Of a stretch of 64,000 nucleotides of DNA, positions 1 through 11,417 are shown in pieces. The notes below the pieces were generated by a model that had not been told where the DNA came from, did not search any database, and saw nothing but the letters and a program-made list of their open reading frames with translations. The DNA is from Azolla caroliniana (taxonomy: Eukaryota > Polypodiophyta): positions 17,856,001 to 17,920,000 of the forward strand of contig JBHGNT010000015.1 in NCBI GenBank assembly GCA_043228905.1, written 5' to 3'. A program made the position numbers and the translations under genes. The stretch's first letter is position 1, and the number at the start of each line of letters is the position of its first letter.

Positions 1-748
1 CACCCAACCCCCATGGCGTCTCCCTTGGTTCGCACACACAACCTTCCACGAATGGCTCGCCCTCCACCCCCCCGAGCTGCGCACCAACCCCACCTTTTTT
101 CCCCTTCCTCGTCGTTGGCCATGGCCCGATTTTCACGCCGCCCAGGCACGCCTACCCACCCTTCAATTCAACTGGTCGTTGTTCCCCCGACCCCCGCGCA
201 CATCCCCGACCAAACCCGACATGATCCGGGTCATGCAACGATTCCTACGTACATACCTTGACGTCCCGGACCCCGACATTCAAGCCAGCCTTCATTTTCT
301 ACAACTTCAACTCATTCTCCTTGACTCTGGCCCGTACGAAGCCCCCCCCTTCCAACGGCACAACCACCCAGCGTGGGGCCTCGCCTTCGATTTGAACAAA
401 GGTCCAACTCGCCACCAACTGGTCGGCCTCTGGACCCACGTCAACATACTCCCCGCAACCTACAAACGGGATTTTGAAACCATGATCGACACGCATTTTT
501 TCCCCGCTTACATAAGCTTTAGTCGAAACCCCCCTTCTCCCTTCGCTGACCACAACACCTGCACCTGGCTCACCGGCCCCAAGAAAGATTTCTTCACAAC
601 AACCGACCAACTGCAGGAAATTCGGCTACCACCACAGAACATCCGCCGTCTTCGCCATCATCTCCGCCGCCACCCGCCCCCCGACGAACCCCCCTATTCA
701 ATTCTCCTCGCCCCCGACGCCCGAAGCTCCCCTCCCACAGTGCACTAG
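1..748 (+). CDS. 3' end of an unrecognised ORF of an LTR element (partial)
   Basis: The reading frame is open from the left edge of the window to a TAG at 746-748, so the true start lies outside. The first in-frame ATG inside the window is at 221, but the frame is already open before it. The protein is rich in proline, histidine and leucine, and the coding strand is very C-rich and G-poor, unlike its neighbours. I recognise no domain. It ends about 20 bp before a purine tract (768-777) and an LTR-like sequence at 778, which suggests it is the last ORF of an LTR retroelement. The link to a retroelement is inferred from position only. Confidence 0.4.
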   Translation, partial: TQPPWRLPWFAHTTFHEWLALHPPELRTNPTFFPLPRRWPWPDFHAAQARLPTLQFNWSLFPRPPRTSPTKPDMIRVMQRFLRTYLDVPDPDIQASLHFLQLQLILLDSGPYEAPPFQRHNHPAWGLAFDLNKGPTRHQLVGLWTHVNILPATYKRDFETMIDTHFFPAYISFSRNPPSPFADHNTCTWLTGPKKDFFTTTDQLQEIRLPPQNIRRLRHHLRRHPPPDEPPYSILLAPDARSSPPTVH

Positions 749-777
749 GGAGTGTGCACTCATTAAGTTGGGGGAGA

Positions 778-1247
778 TGTTAAGCATTGGGATAACAACA
801 CAACCAGTCACGAATAAGAATGCATCAAGAAGGACGTAGTACGAAGAGGAAACCGCAAGAGGAAAGGAAAGCAAAGAGATGGCCAAATGTGAAAGGCCCA
901 TACCTTAAACGTGAAAGTTATACAAACCACATAGTAGTGACTTTGTGGGGGTTCTCCCATTTGTAAAGATCTCCTATTGATTAGAGCTAGAGCTTCCTCT
1001 CCTCTTTCTTGTAACCTTTGAGCTTAAGAGAGATTAGTGAAGTGTTGAGTTAGAGAACACTAATCTCTCTCCTTGTTGGTGCTAGACCTCTTAACAAAGA
1101 GGGTTAATAATAGACATACTCTTGCTTCTTATTGTCTATACCTATTGATCTATTGTCTACGAGAGAGAGCTTGAGAGAGTGAGAGAGATATCGTGCTTAA
1201 TCATTTACTAATCGTTGAGTGAGTGTGAGACTCGGAGGTATCCAACA
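778..1247 (+). repeat. LTR of an unidentified LTR retrotransposon (probable 3' LTR)
   Basis: It starts TGTTAAGC directly after a polypurine tract (GTTGGGGGAGA, 768-777) and can be read to a terminal CA at 1247 (TATCCAACA). The interior has the pyrimidine-rich and GA-rich stretches common in plant LTRs. The partner LTR would lie left of the window, so neither LTR identity nor target duplication can be tested. The right border is uncertain: 1248-1334 matches neither this LTR nor the copia sequence that follows. Confidence 0.45.
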
Positions 1248-1334
1248 ACCATCTCCGCCCGATTTGCCATCAAGAGGGTATACGTCGGTCTGAATCCTGC
1301 CAAGACATCAAGGAGCTTACTCCATCGATACATA

Positions 1335-3268
1335 GATCCTTAACAGGCTCCCAACAATTTGTCGGAACCATTTCTCATTGCAAGCCGGTCCGGAGTCGGG
1401 ACGGAGCTTTTGGTTCCGGTTCAGGGGTGTGGAGATCGGTCGGCATTCCATCATGCCGAACTTGTACAACATATTCAACACATAGTGTCTTTGTGAGAGC
1501 AATATGTTGTTGGGGGTTCGGATCACCTCGATCCCAAGGAAATAATGAAGGTCCCCCAGGTCCTTCATCTCAAATGCGCCCGACAGGTGAGACTTGACTC
1601 GGTTGATTTCATTGAGTCAGGGTTCGGTGATGCCTAAATCATCAACATACAGCAAGATGCAAACCAGATTGCCCGTACCTTGCCGGATGAACAACGAAGA
1701 GTCGGACTTGGAGGCCGCAAACCCCATCTTACGCAACCGGTGTGTGATCTTCACATACCAAGCTCGGGGGGATTGCTTCAGGTCATAAAGTGACTTCTTC
1801 AACTAGCATACCACCGACTTGTTCATCTCCGACTGGAAACCGGGGGTTGAGTCATAAAGACCTCTTCTTCCAGATTGCCTTGAAGAAATGCATTCTTCAC
1901 GTCCATCTGGTAAAGATGACACCCCCTTGCTGCAGCAACCGCCAGCACCACACGAACTGTCGTCATCTTCGCAACCGGAGCGAAGGTCTCGTCGTAGTCC
2001 ATTCCGTGGGTCTGTGTGTATCCCTTCGCCACTAACTGGGCCTTGTACCGGTTAACCGAACCGTCGGCATTGTACTTAACCTTGTACACCCATTTGCAAC
2101 CGATCGGTTTATAGTGTCAGGGAGGGTGAACGAGGTCCCATGTGTCGTTGGCATCGCATGCCCGTATTTCTTCTTCCATAGCGGCACAACAATTTGCGCC
2201 CTTTGCCACTTCTGCATAGCTCTCCGGCTCACACACTTCCGCCACTTTGTTCATGTATGCATAGTGATGCACCATGTACTCATTGTACCCATACCGCGTA
2301 ACAGGGTTCTTCTGGCGGGAAGACCGGCGTAACTTATCATCACCCAGTTGGGGGCCCTTCTTGGCGGAAGCACCTTGTGTCTGATCCGGTTCTGGAAGTA
2401 GACGGTCGTCTGGACTGCCTCAGTCCAGTAGAATTGGGGCATGCTCTTTTCCTCCAGCATTGCCCTTGCCACATCGACAATCGACTAGTTCTTCCTTTCG
2501 GCCACACCATTTTGTTCTAGGGTGTATCTGCAACTAAATTCTCTCTTAATTCCGTTCTGCTGCAGATAATTATTGAATTGGCCAGAAAAGTATTCTTCCT
2601 CTCCGTTTCCCGTTCAACTAAGCTTTGAAGGTTTCGGAAACATTCGAAGACTTCGCTCTTCCTCTCAATGAGGTAGATCCATGTGTGCCAGTTGTAGTCG
2701 TCGATGAAGGAGACGAAATACCGACCCCCGCCAAGGCTAACGTTCTGTGTCGGTCCCCATACATCCGAATAGATTAGGTCGAGCTTGTTATGGCTCCGGT
2801 CTCGTTCGGTGGGGAATGGAAGCCGGTGTTGCTTCCCAAGTTGGCAGGCTTCACAAATTTTGGCCTTCTAGCCACTCAATTTCGACAAACCAAAAACAAC
2901 TTGTTTCGATTGCAGGTCCTAAAGCCTCCGGTAGTTGACGTGGCCGATCCGCTTGTGCCACGGTTCGATGTCTGACTCGACCTTCTGCCCTTTCGCAAAC
3001 ATAGCAGTGCCGACGTCATTAGTGTTGAGGATGAACATCCTCCCTTCTCGGCGCCCTTGCGCGATTATCCGGCCTTCTTCTTCGATGAAGCACCTAAGGT
3101 GCGTAAATTGTCCAACCGACACCAGGTTCTTTGTGATAGTCGAAACGTGTAGTACGTTCATCAACTTCCCCTTTTGTCCGACATGGCTTAAAGGGACTTC
3201 TCCGACAAGCACAATCGGGTGAGGGGTGTCGTCTACGGTTTCGACAATCCCTGGTTGTTCCAGTTTCT
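1335..3268 (-). pseudogene. Ty1/copia copy A, pol remnant (integrase to RT)
   Basis: Read on the minus strand, this is a broken copy of the pol of the copia element at 58263. Recognisable pieces are the GAG-pre-integrase block (LSHVGQKGKLMNVLHV near 3175), the HHCC region (WHKRIGHVNYRRL, 2919-2960), the end of the integrase core (2450), and the RT blocks [19 protein letters not shown] (about 2000), LLYVDD (about 1645) and MKDLGDLHYFLG (about 1568). Parts of the integrase-RT linker are deleted near 2300. The RNase H end is lost at about 1335, where unrelated DNA begins. The gag half of the same element lies at 6082-6784, beyond an insertion. Confidence 0.85.
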
Positions 3269-3737
3269 TGTTGTCCACCGGAATAGTAACCGACGGACAG
3301 AAGCACAAAATTATTAGAATACAGTAAAAGCGTAAGAAACGCATGTAACGATCCACGCGGGAATCGTGAACAGCTAAAAGACCCTGTGTATATAAAGGGC
3401 AGAAATCCTCTGTAAGAGGTAGGGTGTAATTTTGGGACACAGAGCGCTTTCGTAATAGAATACTATCTTCTTTGAGTTTTGTGCGTATCTGTGGTTTTTA
3501 TCAACTGTGTTTTTTGTTCTCTGTTGCGTACTGCTAATCGTAAGGGTGTAGGCGTAAGTGCGGATACTAGTGCACTTCCCAGGGAGTTCGGTTGTAGCCG
3601 TTTCCCTTATACGCTATTAGGATACGAGGGAGTATCCCATTACGTATTACAGTGCGACGGTACCATTCCTTGCAATATAGTCACCTTGAAGTCTACGTCA
3701 AAGGACTGACCGTAGACGGTGTTCCTAATCGGTAACA
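3269..3737 (+). repeat. 5' LTR of a gypsy-like element inserted in copia A
   Basis: Copia similarity stops at about 3268 and a new sequence starts TGTTGTCC. It has a TATA box (TGTATATAAAGGG, 3387-3399) followed by a transcription-start-like region, and ends near AACA at 3737. A gag ORF follows on the same strand. The right border is an estimate, and I could not match a primer-binding site with confidence (TTGGCACACTTGG follows at 3741). No second copy of this LTR is visible in the window. Confidence 0.5.
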
Positions 3738-4025
3738 CGTTTGGCACACTTGGTGATCTGTGTCTTCTCGCAGACGAACAGCGACGAATGGATATTTAGC
3801 CGTAGACATCCCAGAGAACCAACACGACAAGACCGACCAATCACAAGGTCCATCACACACCAGGCAAATGAACGCACAAGGAAAAAACCTCGCCTCAGTG
3901 ACCTCATTGATATCTGTCGGGACCACAAAATCAACTTCCTGCTCACCAAATACCCCAACGAGACGCACGAAGTTCCGTCACCACACAAGTATTGTGGTCT
4001 TTCCCTGCCCGTCGTAGCGTCCAGC

Positions 4026-5600
4026 ATGGCCTTCTCCTATCCCCGCTTCAATGGAAAAACAGACACCGCAACCCACATTCGCCTATTCCTGAATGTCTGG
4101 AATGTGAATCACATGGCACAGAGACTTCCAGAAGAGGTAGCGCACCAATCCAAAATGACAGAGTTTGGATTAACTCTGGATGGTAGAGCTGCATTTTGGC
4201 ATTCGCAGATGGATCTGCCAACAATCACGACCTTCGACCAGCTGTAGTCGGCCTTTCTGTGTTTCTTCCATCGGAGGGTGCCGCAACGCGAAACTCTCGG
4301 GTAGTTCTATACAATCAAACAGTTGCCAGCCGAGACTGTCGCGGACTTCTGTTTACGCTTCCAAAATCTGCGACAGAAATTAGAACGGGGACCGACAGAG
4401 GACGAGGCTCGGGAGACATTTCTAACAGCCTTACGGCAACCTATACAGACGACGCTCAACCACAATAGCATGAAAGGAGAAACAACCGATATGGCCATAG
4501 AGCGGGCGTTACAGCTCGAGCTGGACAAAGAAGAGGAACGGTTTTCCATGTCCTCATTATGACAAGCGTTACCTCAGGACGAGGAACGACATTTTCGTCA
4601 GGCAATCCAATGCACAATTTGCCTCAATTCCGGGCATTCCGTAGTGGAATGCAACATGCGAAACCACTGCCCACACACTGTCGAGCAGTGTGAATACAAT
4701 ATGCTAAATAGACCTACGCCCACAGTACAAAGCATAGAAACACAGCGACCACCTCGCCGAAATGATCAAAGGCACCAAGAAGAGCGACCCTGGTATATGG
4801 ATCGGAATCCACGCGACGACCGGCACTACCGGAATCGACGGAATAACAACGATTCCGAGGAAGAAGAGTTGGAGGACGAAGACTATCGGGGCAACTACAG
4901 ATACAATAAAGGAGGACGACGTTACGAAAACTACCGACCAGCGAACAAACGTGGTGGCTTCAATGGGCCTCACGGGAAACATCGACAGTATAGGGACCAA
5001 CGGCGTTACGACGAAAGTTCGGAAGATGAACGGCACCAGGAGCCGCATCGGGACCAACAACAACCATCGCGGAATTTCAGAAGAATAAACCAAGACCAGG
5101 AGGAGCAAGTCACACCTAGGGAGAGGAACACGCCACCAGCTACCGAGAAAGGCGAATCCAACGTCTATTGTTTCGTTTGCCAACAGCCCGGACTCCGCCA
5201 ATCCTCCGACAGAGAAAAGGACATCCAGGCCAAAGGCCGAAAGGTAGAGAAGAACCTCGAAGAGAAACTCGAAGTGGAGGCAGCAGCACACACCCGCACG
5301 AATGAAGAAAACACCAAACTACGGGAGGAAGCGCAAAAATCGAAAACGGAGATCATAAGACTCTGCGCGTTATTGGAAAAGAAGAAAGCGTGGTTCAATG
5401 AGCAGCTTGTACTGGAACAGGAGGTTCAGGTCGAAATCCGCCTGAACAATGAAATGGGAAAACTGGAGGAATTACACTCGAAGGAATCTCAGTTATGGGC
5501 AGGAATGAAGAGCAATTATGAGGATGCGGCGCAGTCAGTAAGCAAGAAATCGAAAACCTCAAGAAAACCTTGGAAGAAGCGCGTAACCGCAACCAAGTAA
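4026..5600 (+). pseudogene. gypsy-like gag polyprotein with three in-frame stops
   Basis: One frame runs from ATG 4026 (MAFSYPRFNGKTD) to 5600, interrupted only by TAG 4245-4247, TAG 4302-4304 and TGA 4560-4562, with no frameshift. The first part resembles a retrotransposon gag domain (LTLDGRAAFWHSQMDL; DFCLRFQNLRQKLERG). A CCHC zinc knuckle follows (CTICLNSGHSVVEC, about 4617-4658), then a long charged region rich in R, D, E, N and Q, a second partial CxxC (CFVC, about 5170), and a C-terminal stretch likely to form a coiled coil. No protease or pol follows. Capsid and nucleocapsid function is inferred from the gag domain and knuckle. The element ends abruptly where copia A resumes. Confidence 0.6.
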
Positions 5601-6081
5601 AAACCGACAACGTGCGCATACTTCTTCAAACAAATCGGGAGAGGTTTACGGTGCAATTACAAGCGGCGCTAGACAAAGGTTGGATGGTGTGGGCTGCACA
5701 AGCGGCGGAGTTGCATACTTACCGAATGGACTAGGAGAACCGAAGGAAAGATGGCCGAGGTTTCTACAAACTCAATGAGGAAAGCTTTGTGGCAGTAGCG
5801 AGGACCTAGCGCAGAATTATCGCACGCTAGCGAACCAGCACTCCGAGGAACTCACGTAGCTACTAGACGATTTTGGCGAAAGTCAGGAGGACATGTTTCA
5901 CCAAATCATGCAAGCCGGCAACACGCGACCAAACGAGGAACCCATCGCAATACCAGTAAATGATACTGCCGAACAAGAGGAACCTCAGCCCACGTCACCG
6001 GAAATAACAACTACAGCAGGCAGCACGGAACAACGCGCGGAGCCCCTCGCAATACCGGAGAGTGAGACCTCCGAACAGAAG
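5601..6081 (+). other. tail of the gag-like element, no intact ORF
   Basis: The A-rich, glutamate- and glutamine-codon-rich composition of the preceding gag continues, including a related pair of short segments (near 5940 and 6040, each encoding a PIAIP- or PLAIP-like string). It stops at about 6081, where the minus-strand copia gag begins. No LTR is visible at this junction. Confidence 0.4.
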
Positions 6082-6784
6082 TGTCGGCCTTTCCTTGCCA
6101 GTTCTGCTCCTGCCGGCCACCTCCAATGCGTGCCGACCCACCTCATCCTCCACACCCACGGGGCCGATTCGCCTCCATATACAGCATCCGGTTGTTGATG
6201 GTCCTCGACCCACTCACGTGGTTTTCTTCGACCATCAACATGGATTGTAAGTCGAAGAAAGACGGTGGCTTCTCCCGCATGCAGATTGTTGTTCGGGTTG
6301 GTACGTACCTTTGCACTAGACCACCGAGGCAGATTTGTACCATCTCGTCTTCGTCCACCGTCACGTTGATGAACCCGAGCGCATCACAAATCTCCTTTAT
6401 CTTGGTGGTGTACTCCACAACCGACATGTCTCTTTGGCGGATGTTGTTTAGCTCTTGCCGGAGCTATAATTTACGGGTTGTGGTACTCGCGGAAAAAATA
6501 TTCCGTAGATTTTCCCATGCCTCCTTAGGTGTAATTGCATCCTTGATGTAGCTGAGCATCTGATTGTGCACACCGGACGCGAGACAGTACAGTACTTGGC
6601 TCGCTCCTTACTCCCATGCCAGGAAGTCTTTGTGTGTCGGCTCCGGTGCTACCTCGTTGGTTCCTTCCACGTAGCTCCAATAACCATGCCCCAGCAAGTG
6701 CCGGTGCATTTTATATGACCAAGACGCATAGTTGCTCCGGTCGAGTTTCTCTGTTGGAAGTGAACTCGCCATACCTCTGTCCAT
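6082..6784 (-). pseudogene. Ty1/copia copy A, gag remnant
   Basis: Gag of the copia family of the element at 58263, read from an ATG at 6784 (MDRGMASSLPTEKLDR). The middle is well preserved (SVVEYTTKIKEICDALG, then VDEDEMVQICLGGL, 6143-6427), but there are stops near 6465 and 6610. The zinc-knuckle and protease part, about 400 bp in the intact copy, is missing at the junction with the gypsy-like insertion, so that insertion came with a deletion. Confidence 0.8.
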
Positions 6785-6877
6785 ACCTTTCTCTGTCTGT
6801 TGTTACCAGTTATTAGGGTTTGTCTTCGAAAGCATGTGTCGGCCGCAGAGGTTCTCAACCCTCTCGTTCTGATACCA

Positions 6878-7343
6878 TGTCAAAGTAATCGTGCGGGAGC
6901 GTTTAACAAACCGGCTCTGCCGGATAGCAACAGAAAATGAGATGAAGCTTTAATGGAGAAGCTTAATACACAGAGAGTATACGCGGGAGAGACAGAGAGA
7001 GCAGAATGTAAATGTAGATTCAAAAAATAAAAACACTCTGTACATACAACGTGCTAAACAACACTATTTATACAAGTCCTCTGAAGGACTGACAGAAATA
7101 CTATGTACTTCAATGCTCATACGAGCAACTGACACTAACTACGAGACAATGATTACCTAGTAGTCTAGGCTACTACTAGGCTTCTGGTTCACACTCGAAT
7201 CCGGCTCCCCGATCCGGCCGGTTGTTTCCGGATACCAATCCAGCTCGTCCTTCCTGATGCCGATCCAGCTCTCTGTTCCGGATACCGATCCAGCTCTGGC
7301 TTATTCAACCGGTCCGGATCTGGTTGAGCTTGCTCACTCAACA
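6878..7343 (-). repeat. 5' LTR of copia copy A
   Basis: The reverse complement starts TGTTGAGTGAGCAAGCTC and ends in a degenerate ACA next to a PBS-like sequence complementary to initiator tRNA-Met (6866-6877, GTTCTGATACCA on the plus strand). It aligns along its length with the LTR at 58263 but is longer and clearly diverged, so this copy is older. It was inserted directly after the zinc knuckle of an older gag ORF. Confidence 0.8.
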
Positions 7344-7348
7344 ACCAA

Positions 7349-7870
7349 GTCTCGATTTTCCATGTCTTTATACTCTTCACAATCACGTAATCAATGTTCG
7401 AGACTATTGCACCACATGCATCGAGGTTGAAATGGTTCCCTTGACCTCGAAGTCTGACCATTCTCAAGCTTTACCACTTTAATTGTTAAATCTTTTATAC
7501 TTTGAACTAAATCATCAAGCAAAGTCTCACTCTTAGTTTTGGTCACCTCTCGTTGTTGATGCACCATTTCATGAGATGGTTCTCGACCAAGTCTTTGAAC
7601 TTCGATGTTTTGCTTGAGCCGATTCGTGATTCCCACATGTGGTATTTGTAACATTGCTGCCATTGCACCATTCCTTTGCATTCTTTTCATAAATTTATTA
7701 CAAGCATTTGTTACCTCATTCCAATCTGTAGTTATACCATCCTCGGTATTTGGTACCTCAAGCATAAATTCCAATTCTTTTCTATATCTCTTGTCAATTG
7801 CCTGCAAAAATAAAGCAACCATTTGCCAAGACAAAGAATTTCTTTCTTCTGGCTTTAAGTGTCCATGCAA
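7349..7870 (-). pseudogene. decayed retrotransposon gag with CCHC zinc knuckle
   Basis: The minus-strand ORF 7870-7391 carries a gag-like helical region (MVALFLQAIDKRYRKELEF), a charged linker and the start of a zinc knuckle, CMWCNSLEH. The next codon is TGA. Reading through it gives LRDC, which completes a C-x2-C-x4-H-x4-C knuckle with one knuckle residue replaced by a stop. The copia A LTR begins a few codons later, so the rest of this older element is displaced or lost. It is probably of the gypsy type, but I do not assign a lineage. Confidence 0.55.
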
Positions 7871-7978
7871 TCTATCAAACTATTTTTTCGTGTCAGCCAC
7901 AGATAATCTGTTATCTTCTTTTAGGGCCCATTCATTGAATGAAAACATAGTAACGCATGGTTTAGACTATACAATGCT

Positions 7979-8390
7979 ACTTCAAATAAAACAACGCATT
8001 TTCTTTTACACATATAATGAGTATTGGCTAAATGGTAGGCTTTGAGGTTCATAATGTGGAGGTTGTTGGTTCAAGTCTTCTCTCGCTTATGTAATACAAT
8101 ATATGGTGCACAATTCAAGTTAGTGAGCTGAGTGAGAGGAGAATATTGCTTTCATTACCAGAATGGCTTTCTACTCCTGCATGCAGCACCCATGTTGGTT
8201 GGGCTGGCAAATGCTCACCACCCGTGCATGCCCGCTATGAGTTGCAAGTACCTACCTCCATAATTTCCATACAATATTACTTCAAATAAAACAAGACATG
8301 TAGTTTTATATGTACTACAAGTATAGGGTAAATAGTAAGGTTTTAAAGTTATAAGGTGGGGTTTATTGGTTCAAGTCCTCTATTGTCCAT
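7979..8390 (+). repeat. two related units with tRNA-like A and B boxes (SINE-like)
   Basis: Two diverged copies (about 7979-8090 and 8280-8390) start ACTTCAAATAAAACAA. Each contains an A-box-like motif (TGGCTAAATGG at 8025; a weaker one at about 8323) and, about 43 bp later, a B-box-like motif (GGTTCAAGTCT at 8068; GGTTCAAGTCC at 8368). Order and spacing fit a tRNA-type Pol III promoter as in plant SINEs. No tRNA cloverleaf, poly-A tail or target duplication was identified, so SINE origin is an inference. Confidence 0.35.
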
Positions 8391-8582
8391 GATATAATAT
8401 ATATCTTTTTTATTTGCCTCTCCATATAATGTATAATATTATCATAGCGTGTTTTTAATATTACCTTTATAAAACATTATCAAGATATATTTTATTTTAG
8501 TTAGGTATTTATCTTATTGTAGACTTTTAATGTGAAGCTTTCGTACTTCACGACAACGTCCAGTCCTCCCGTCCATCGGTGG

Positions 8583-9269
8583 TCAGTGGATGTGTGTGAT
8601 AGGGAGATTAAAAACATAACCCTTACGGACTAGCTTCCTTTGAATTATCTCCCTTCTAATATAAATTTTCTCTAAATACAATACACCAGATGCTAATTCT
8701 GCCCCTGGTGTTGTTCGACCTGCCTCATCATCCGTAGATCTTGAGGATGATGACTCTGACATCTTTGTTACTTTTTTCTTCGGTGGCCTCGAGTGTGTGG
8801 ACCCTTTCTTGGGTGTTGCCTTCACAGGGGAGGGGGAAGGCTCTCTCAATGTGACATGACCTTGAATATATGGTTGCAAAGTCACGATCAACTTTCTCGT
8901 TTATTCAATTGATATCTTAAAGGCTTCATGTCCACAAGCTTCTTTAACCAACCTTTCCTCCGAGACAAACATTTTATGTACGCCCTTAGATGATTCCATT
9001 AATAAAATGAGGTTTTGCGAATCAGGGTCTTCATAATCCAATCGCAATATGCGACCATAGAAAAAAGGTCGTTCTTTGGCGAGTTGTCCATCACCCTTAG
9101 CCCGAGCAGTAATAAGTATAACTTTTTTACTCGAGTCAACGTACTGCATCACCCACTCATAATGTGTGAAGTCCTTATCATGGAAATTTTCACCCCCCAC
9201 TACTACCACCACTTTCTTCTGGCTCACTTCATCGGAAGGTTGTCGAACCACATCGTTCTCGAACATCAA
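8583..9269 (-). pseudogene. unrecognised ORF with one in-frame stop
   Basis: A single frame runs from 9269 to 8583 with one TAA near 8900. The first part (122 residues) has a run of hydrophobic strands (KKVVVVVGGENF, KKVILITARAKG) and a charged C-terminal half. The second part is a basic, serine-rich stretch (RPPKKKVTKMSESSSS) resembling a nuclear-localisation or nucleic-acid-binding linker. I recognise no family. It lies upstream, on the same strand, of the decayed gag at 7349-7870 and could be part of the same old element. Confidence 0.3.
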
Positions 9270-9599
9270 CTTTTTTCCTTTGCCCTAATATGTAACAATG
9301 GGTAGCTTTCTAGCATCCTTTGGGGAACTTTGATATTTAATTCTAATCTTTTTAATTTGACGTTCCTCTTAAAGTCTCTTGACCTAGTGTAAATGATAAA
9401 AAGTGAACCAATTAGTATCAATTTCACAATAGAGATTGATTGTTAACCATGAAAGGAGAAAGTTATGTGGATAGAGATTTATTAGAGAACAAAAAGTGTT
9501 GAATTTAGGGTGTAAGATATGCAAAATTGTGAACAATTTCTCCTCAAATTGTTGTCAGATATTGGTATATTTTATCAAGTCTAGGTTAGAAATCGTTAA

Positions 9600-9816
9600 A
9601 TTGTATCGACTTTTTTCCTAAATCAGGGGAATTCGATACAATGTATTGAGTTGGCACACAAACTCGATACATTGTATCGAGTTTGGGCAGAAAATGCTCT
9701 ATCTCAATACGATGTATCGAGTTGGTGTCCCAGCTCAATACATTGTGTTGAGTTTGTGTATCAACTCGATACAATGTAACGAGTTGTTGCACAGACTCGA
9801 TACAATGTATCAAGTT
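9600..9816. repeat. 31-bp tandem array of 22-bp palindromes
   Basis: Six full units start at 9631, 9661, 9701, 9732, 9763 and 9794, and a half unit lies at about 9600. Each is a near-perfect palindrome around ACTCGATACA and its complement (TGTATCGAGT), with 8-9 bp spacers rich in TTGG and CACA. The period is 31 bp except for one unit with about 9 extra bases. Several units are complementary at almost every position despite different sequences, which suggests the symmetry is kept. No ORF is present. Confidence 0.85.
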
Positions 9817-9962
9817 TGGGTAGTGTTAGGTGAGTATACAATGATGAAATGTGTGAGAAAAATAGAAAAACTAAAAATTGTCCATACAACTCAAGATGTT
9901 AACCTGGATTCTATCCACTAGGTCTTCCTCGATCACATGGTGGTTGATTGGGATGGGTGTGG

Positions 9963-10492
9963 TGTTGGGAAATCGGTCTCTCCGAATGGGATCCGGTGAT
10001 GAATAAAGAGGACCCGGTGAGAACCGGAAGAGATCCGGAAACCGGAGGAGACCTGGTGAGAGTCGGAAGAGAAGACATATCTGTAAATATGTTTTTTGAG
10101 TAAGCCTATTGAGGCTATATTTGTAAATAGCCCTAAGCTCATATAAGTATAAATATGACCTAGGGCAATCACTTTGTAAGGTAATTGTCATATTGTTGTA
10201 TGTGCTAACTACTGTACAGAGAGCGACAGAGAGAGTGAGAGTAGCTACGAGCACTCTCTATTGTAACCGTCGTTTGGCGAAGATCGCGAGCACGAGGTCG
10301 TTGCCTCTGTGCCTCCACTTTGTATTTCCTCTCATATAGTGATAGTTGGAGTCCGTGGGCTCCCGTGGTTTTCCCTATTAGGGTTTTCCATGCAAACATC
10401 CTGTGTCATTTCTGTGTACTCTCTCGTTCATTCCCATTTCTGTGATTCAAGACTCGGTTGAGGTCGAGCGATATTCCGCGCTATTCTCATCA
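9963..10492 (+). repeat. solo LTR with 5-bp TSD (TGTGG)
   Basis: The sequence starts TGTTGGGAAATC and ends TTCTCATCA, and is flanked on both sides by TGTGG (9958-9962 and 10493-10497). It contains a TATA-like box (TATAAGTATAAATATG, about 10143). No internal retrotransposon sequence adjoins it, as expected after LTR-LTR recombination. It sits in another LTR-like sequence of opposite polarity. Confidence 0.65.
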
Positions 10493-10497
10493 TGTGG

Positions 10498-11417
10498 TAC
10501 ACGTGCTTGAAGTGCTCTAACTGTTGTAGGTAAGAATGACTTAGGTGCTCTAGTGCTCAAGTGCTCTCAAGTGCTCTCTTGTACTCTCGTAGAGAGAAAA
10601 TGAAAATGTCCCCTATTTATAGGGAAGGAGGTAAGTCGGGTTAGTTAGTGGTAACCATAGTGAGTCATAGAAATAATACAAAAAGTTTGTAGAAACTAGG
10701 TAGAATTTACAAATTTATAATGCTCCCTTCAGAGACAAATTCACAACACATATTAGATGCTACAAAGGTTTATTTATGTGAAAAAAATATTTACATATGA
10801 ATTTCCACCTATTTGACCTTATTACTAGGCCCATACTATAGCATCCCTAACAAGAGAATCTAGTTAATGTGGATTGAATAATGAAACGACAAATTATTTT
10901 TTTTCCAAAAAGCACTACTTCACATTAGTTAGCAAATATTATATAGCATAGTTTACTCGAATCCACAATGAAATCAATATATACAACTCGGAGGACCAAC
11001 TCCAAAACTATAAAAAAAAAACAACAAAAACTCACACGACCCTTAACTCCAACAAAACTGAAATAACCCTCATTTTACCCCAACTCTACTTCTCCGAACG
11101 AACTCTTTTATAACAAAGTTATCCGGGCAACGCAATTATGCTAACCCACTTGTGCTTTACCTATACATTAGTTAGTATAGTTACGTAACTTTTTCAAATA
11201 ATTAGATATCAAGGGTATTGATGACCTTTCCCAAAATGAAGCTACTTTCCCATTAGTTAGGTAAGATTATTACAAAGAGACTGTACAAGGAGGCTTAAGC
11301 ATAGATCGGGGAATCCCCCTCCGATCAAGTCCTAGAAATTGAGACTAGTTACATCGCCTTTCGGACGGACTACTTAGTGTAAGTACCTATAGCTAAAACA
11401 GTGCCCTGTAGTGATGG
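10498..11417. other. non-coding; older minus-strand LTR-like promoter, AT-rich DNA
   Basis: At 10510-10640 there is a cluster of AAGTGCTCT-type repeats and, on the minus strand, a good plant TATA box (CTATAAATAGGGG, 10612-10624), so this is probably a fragment of an LTR hit by the solo LTR at 9963. The rest is AT-rich with no convincing ORF. The left part may include the 3' end of the LINE. Confidence 0.4.

Noticed and set aside
9586-9921. ORFs on both strands over the palindromic array
   Set aside because: Repetitive peptides created by the 31-bp repeat; no independent coding evidence.
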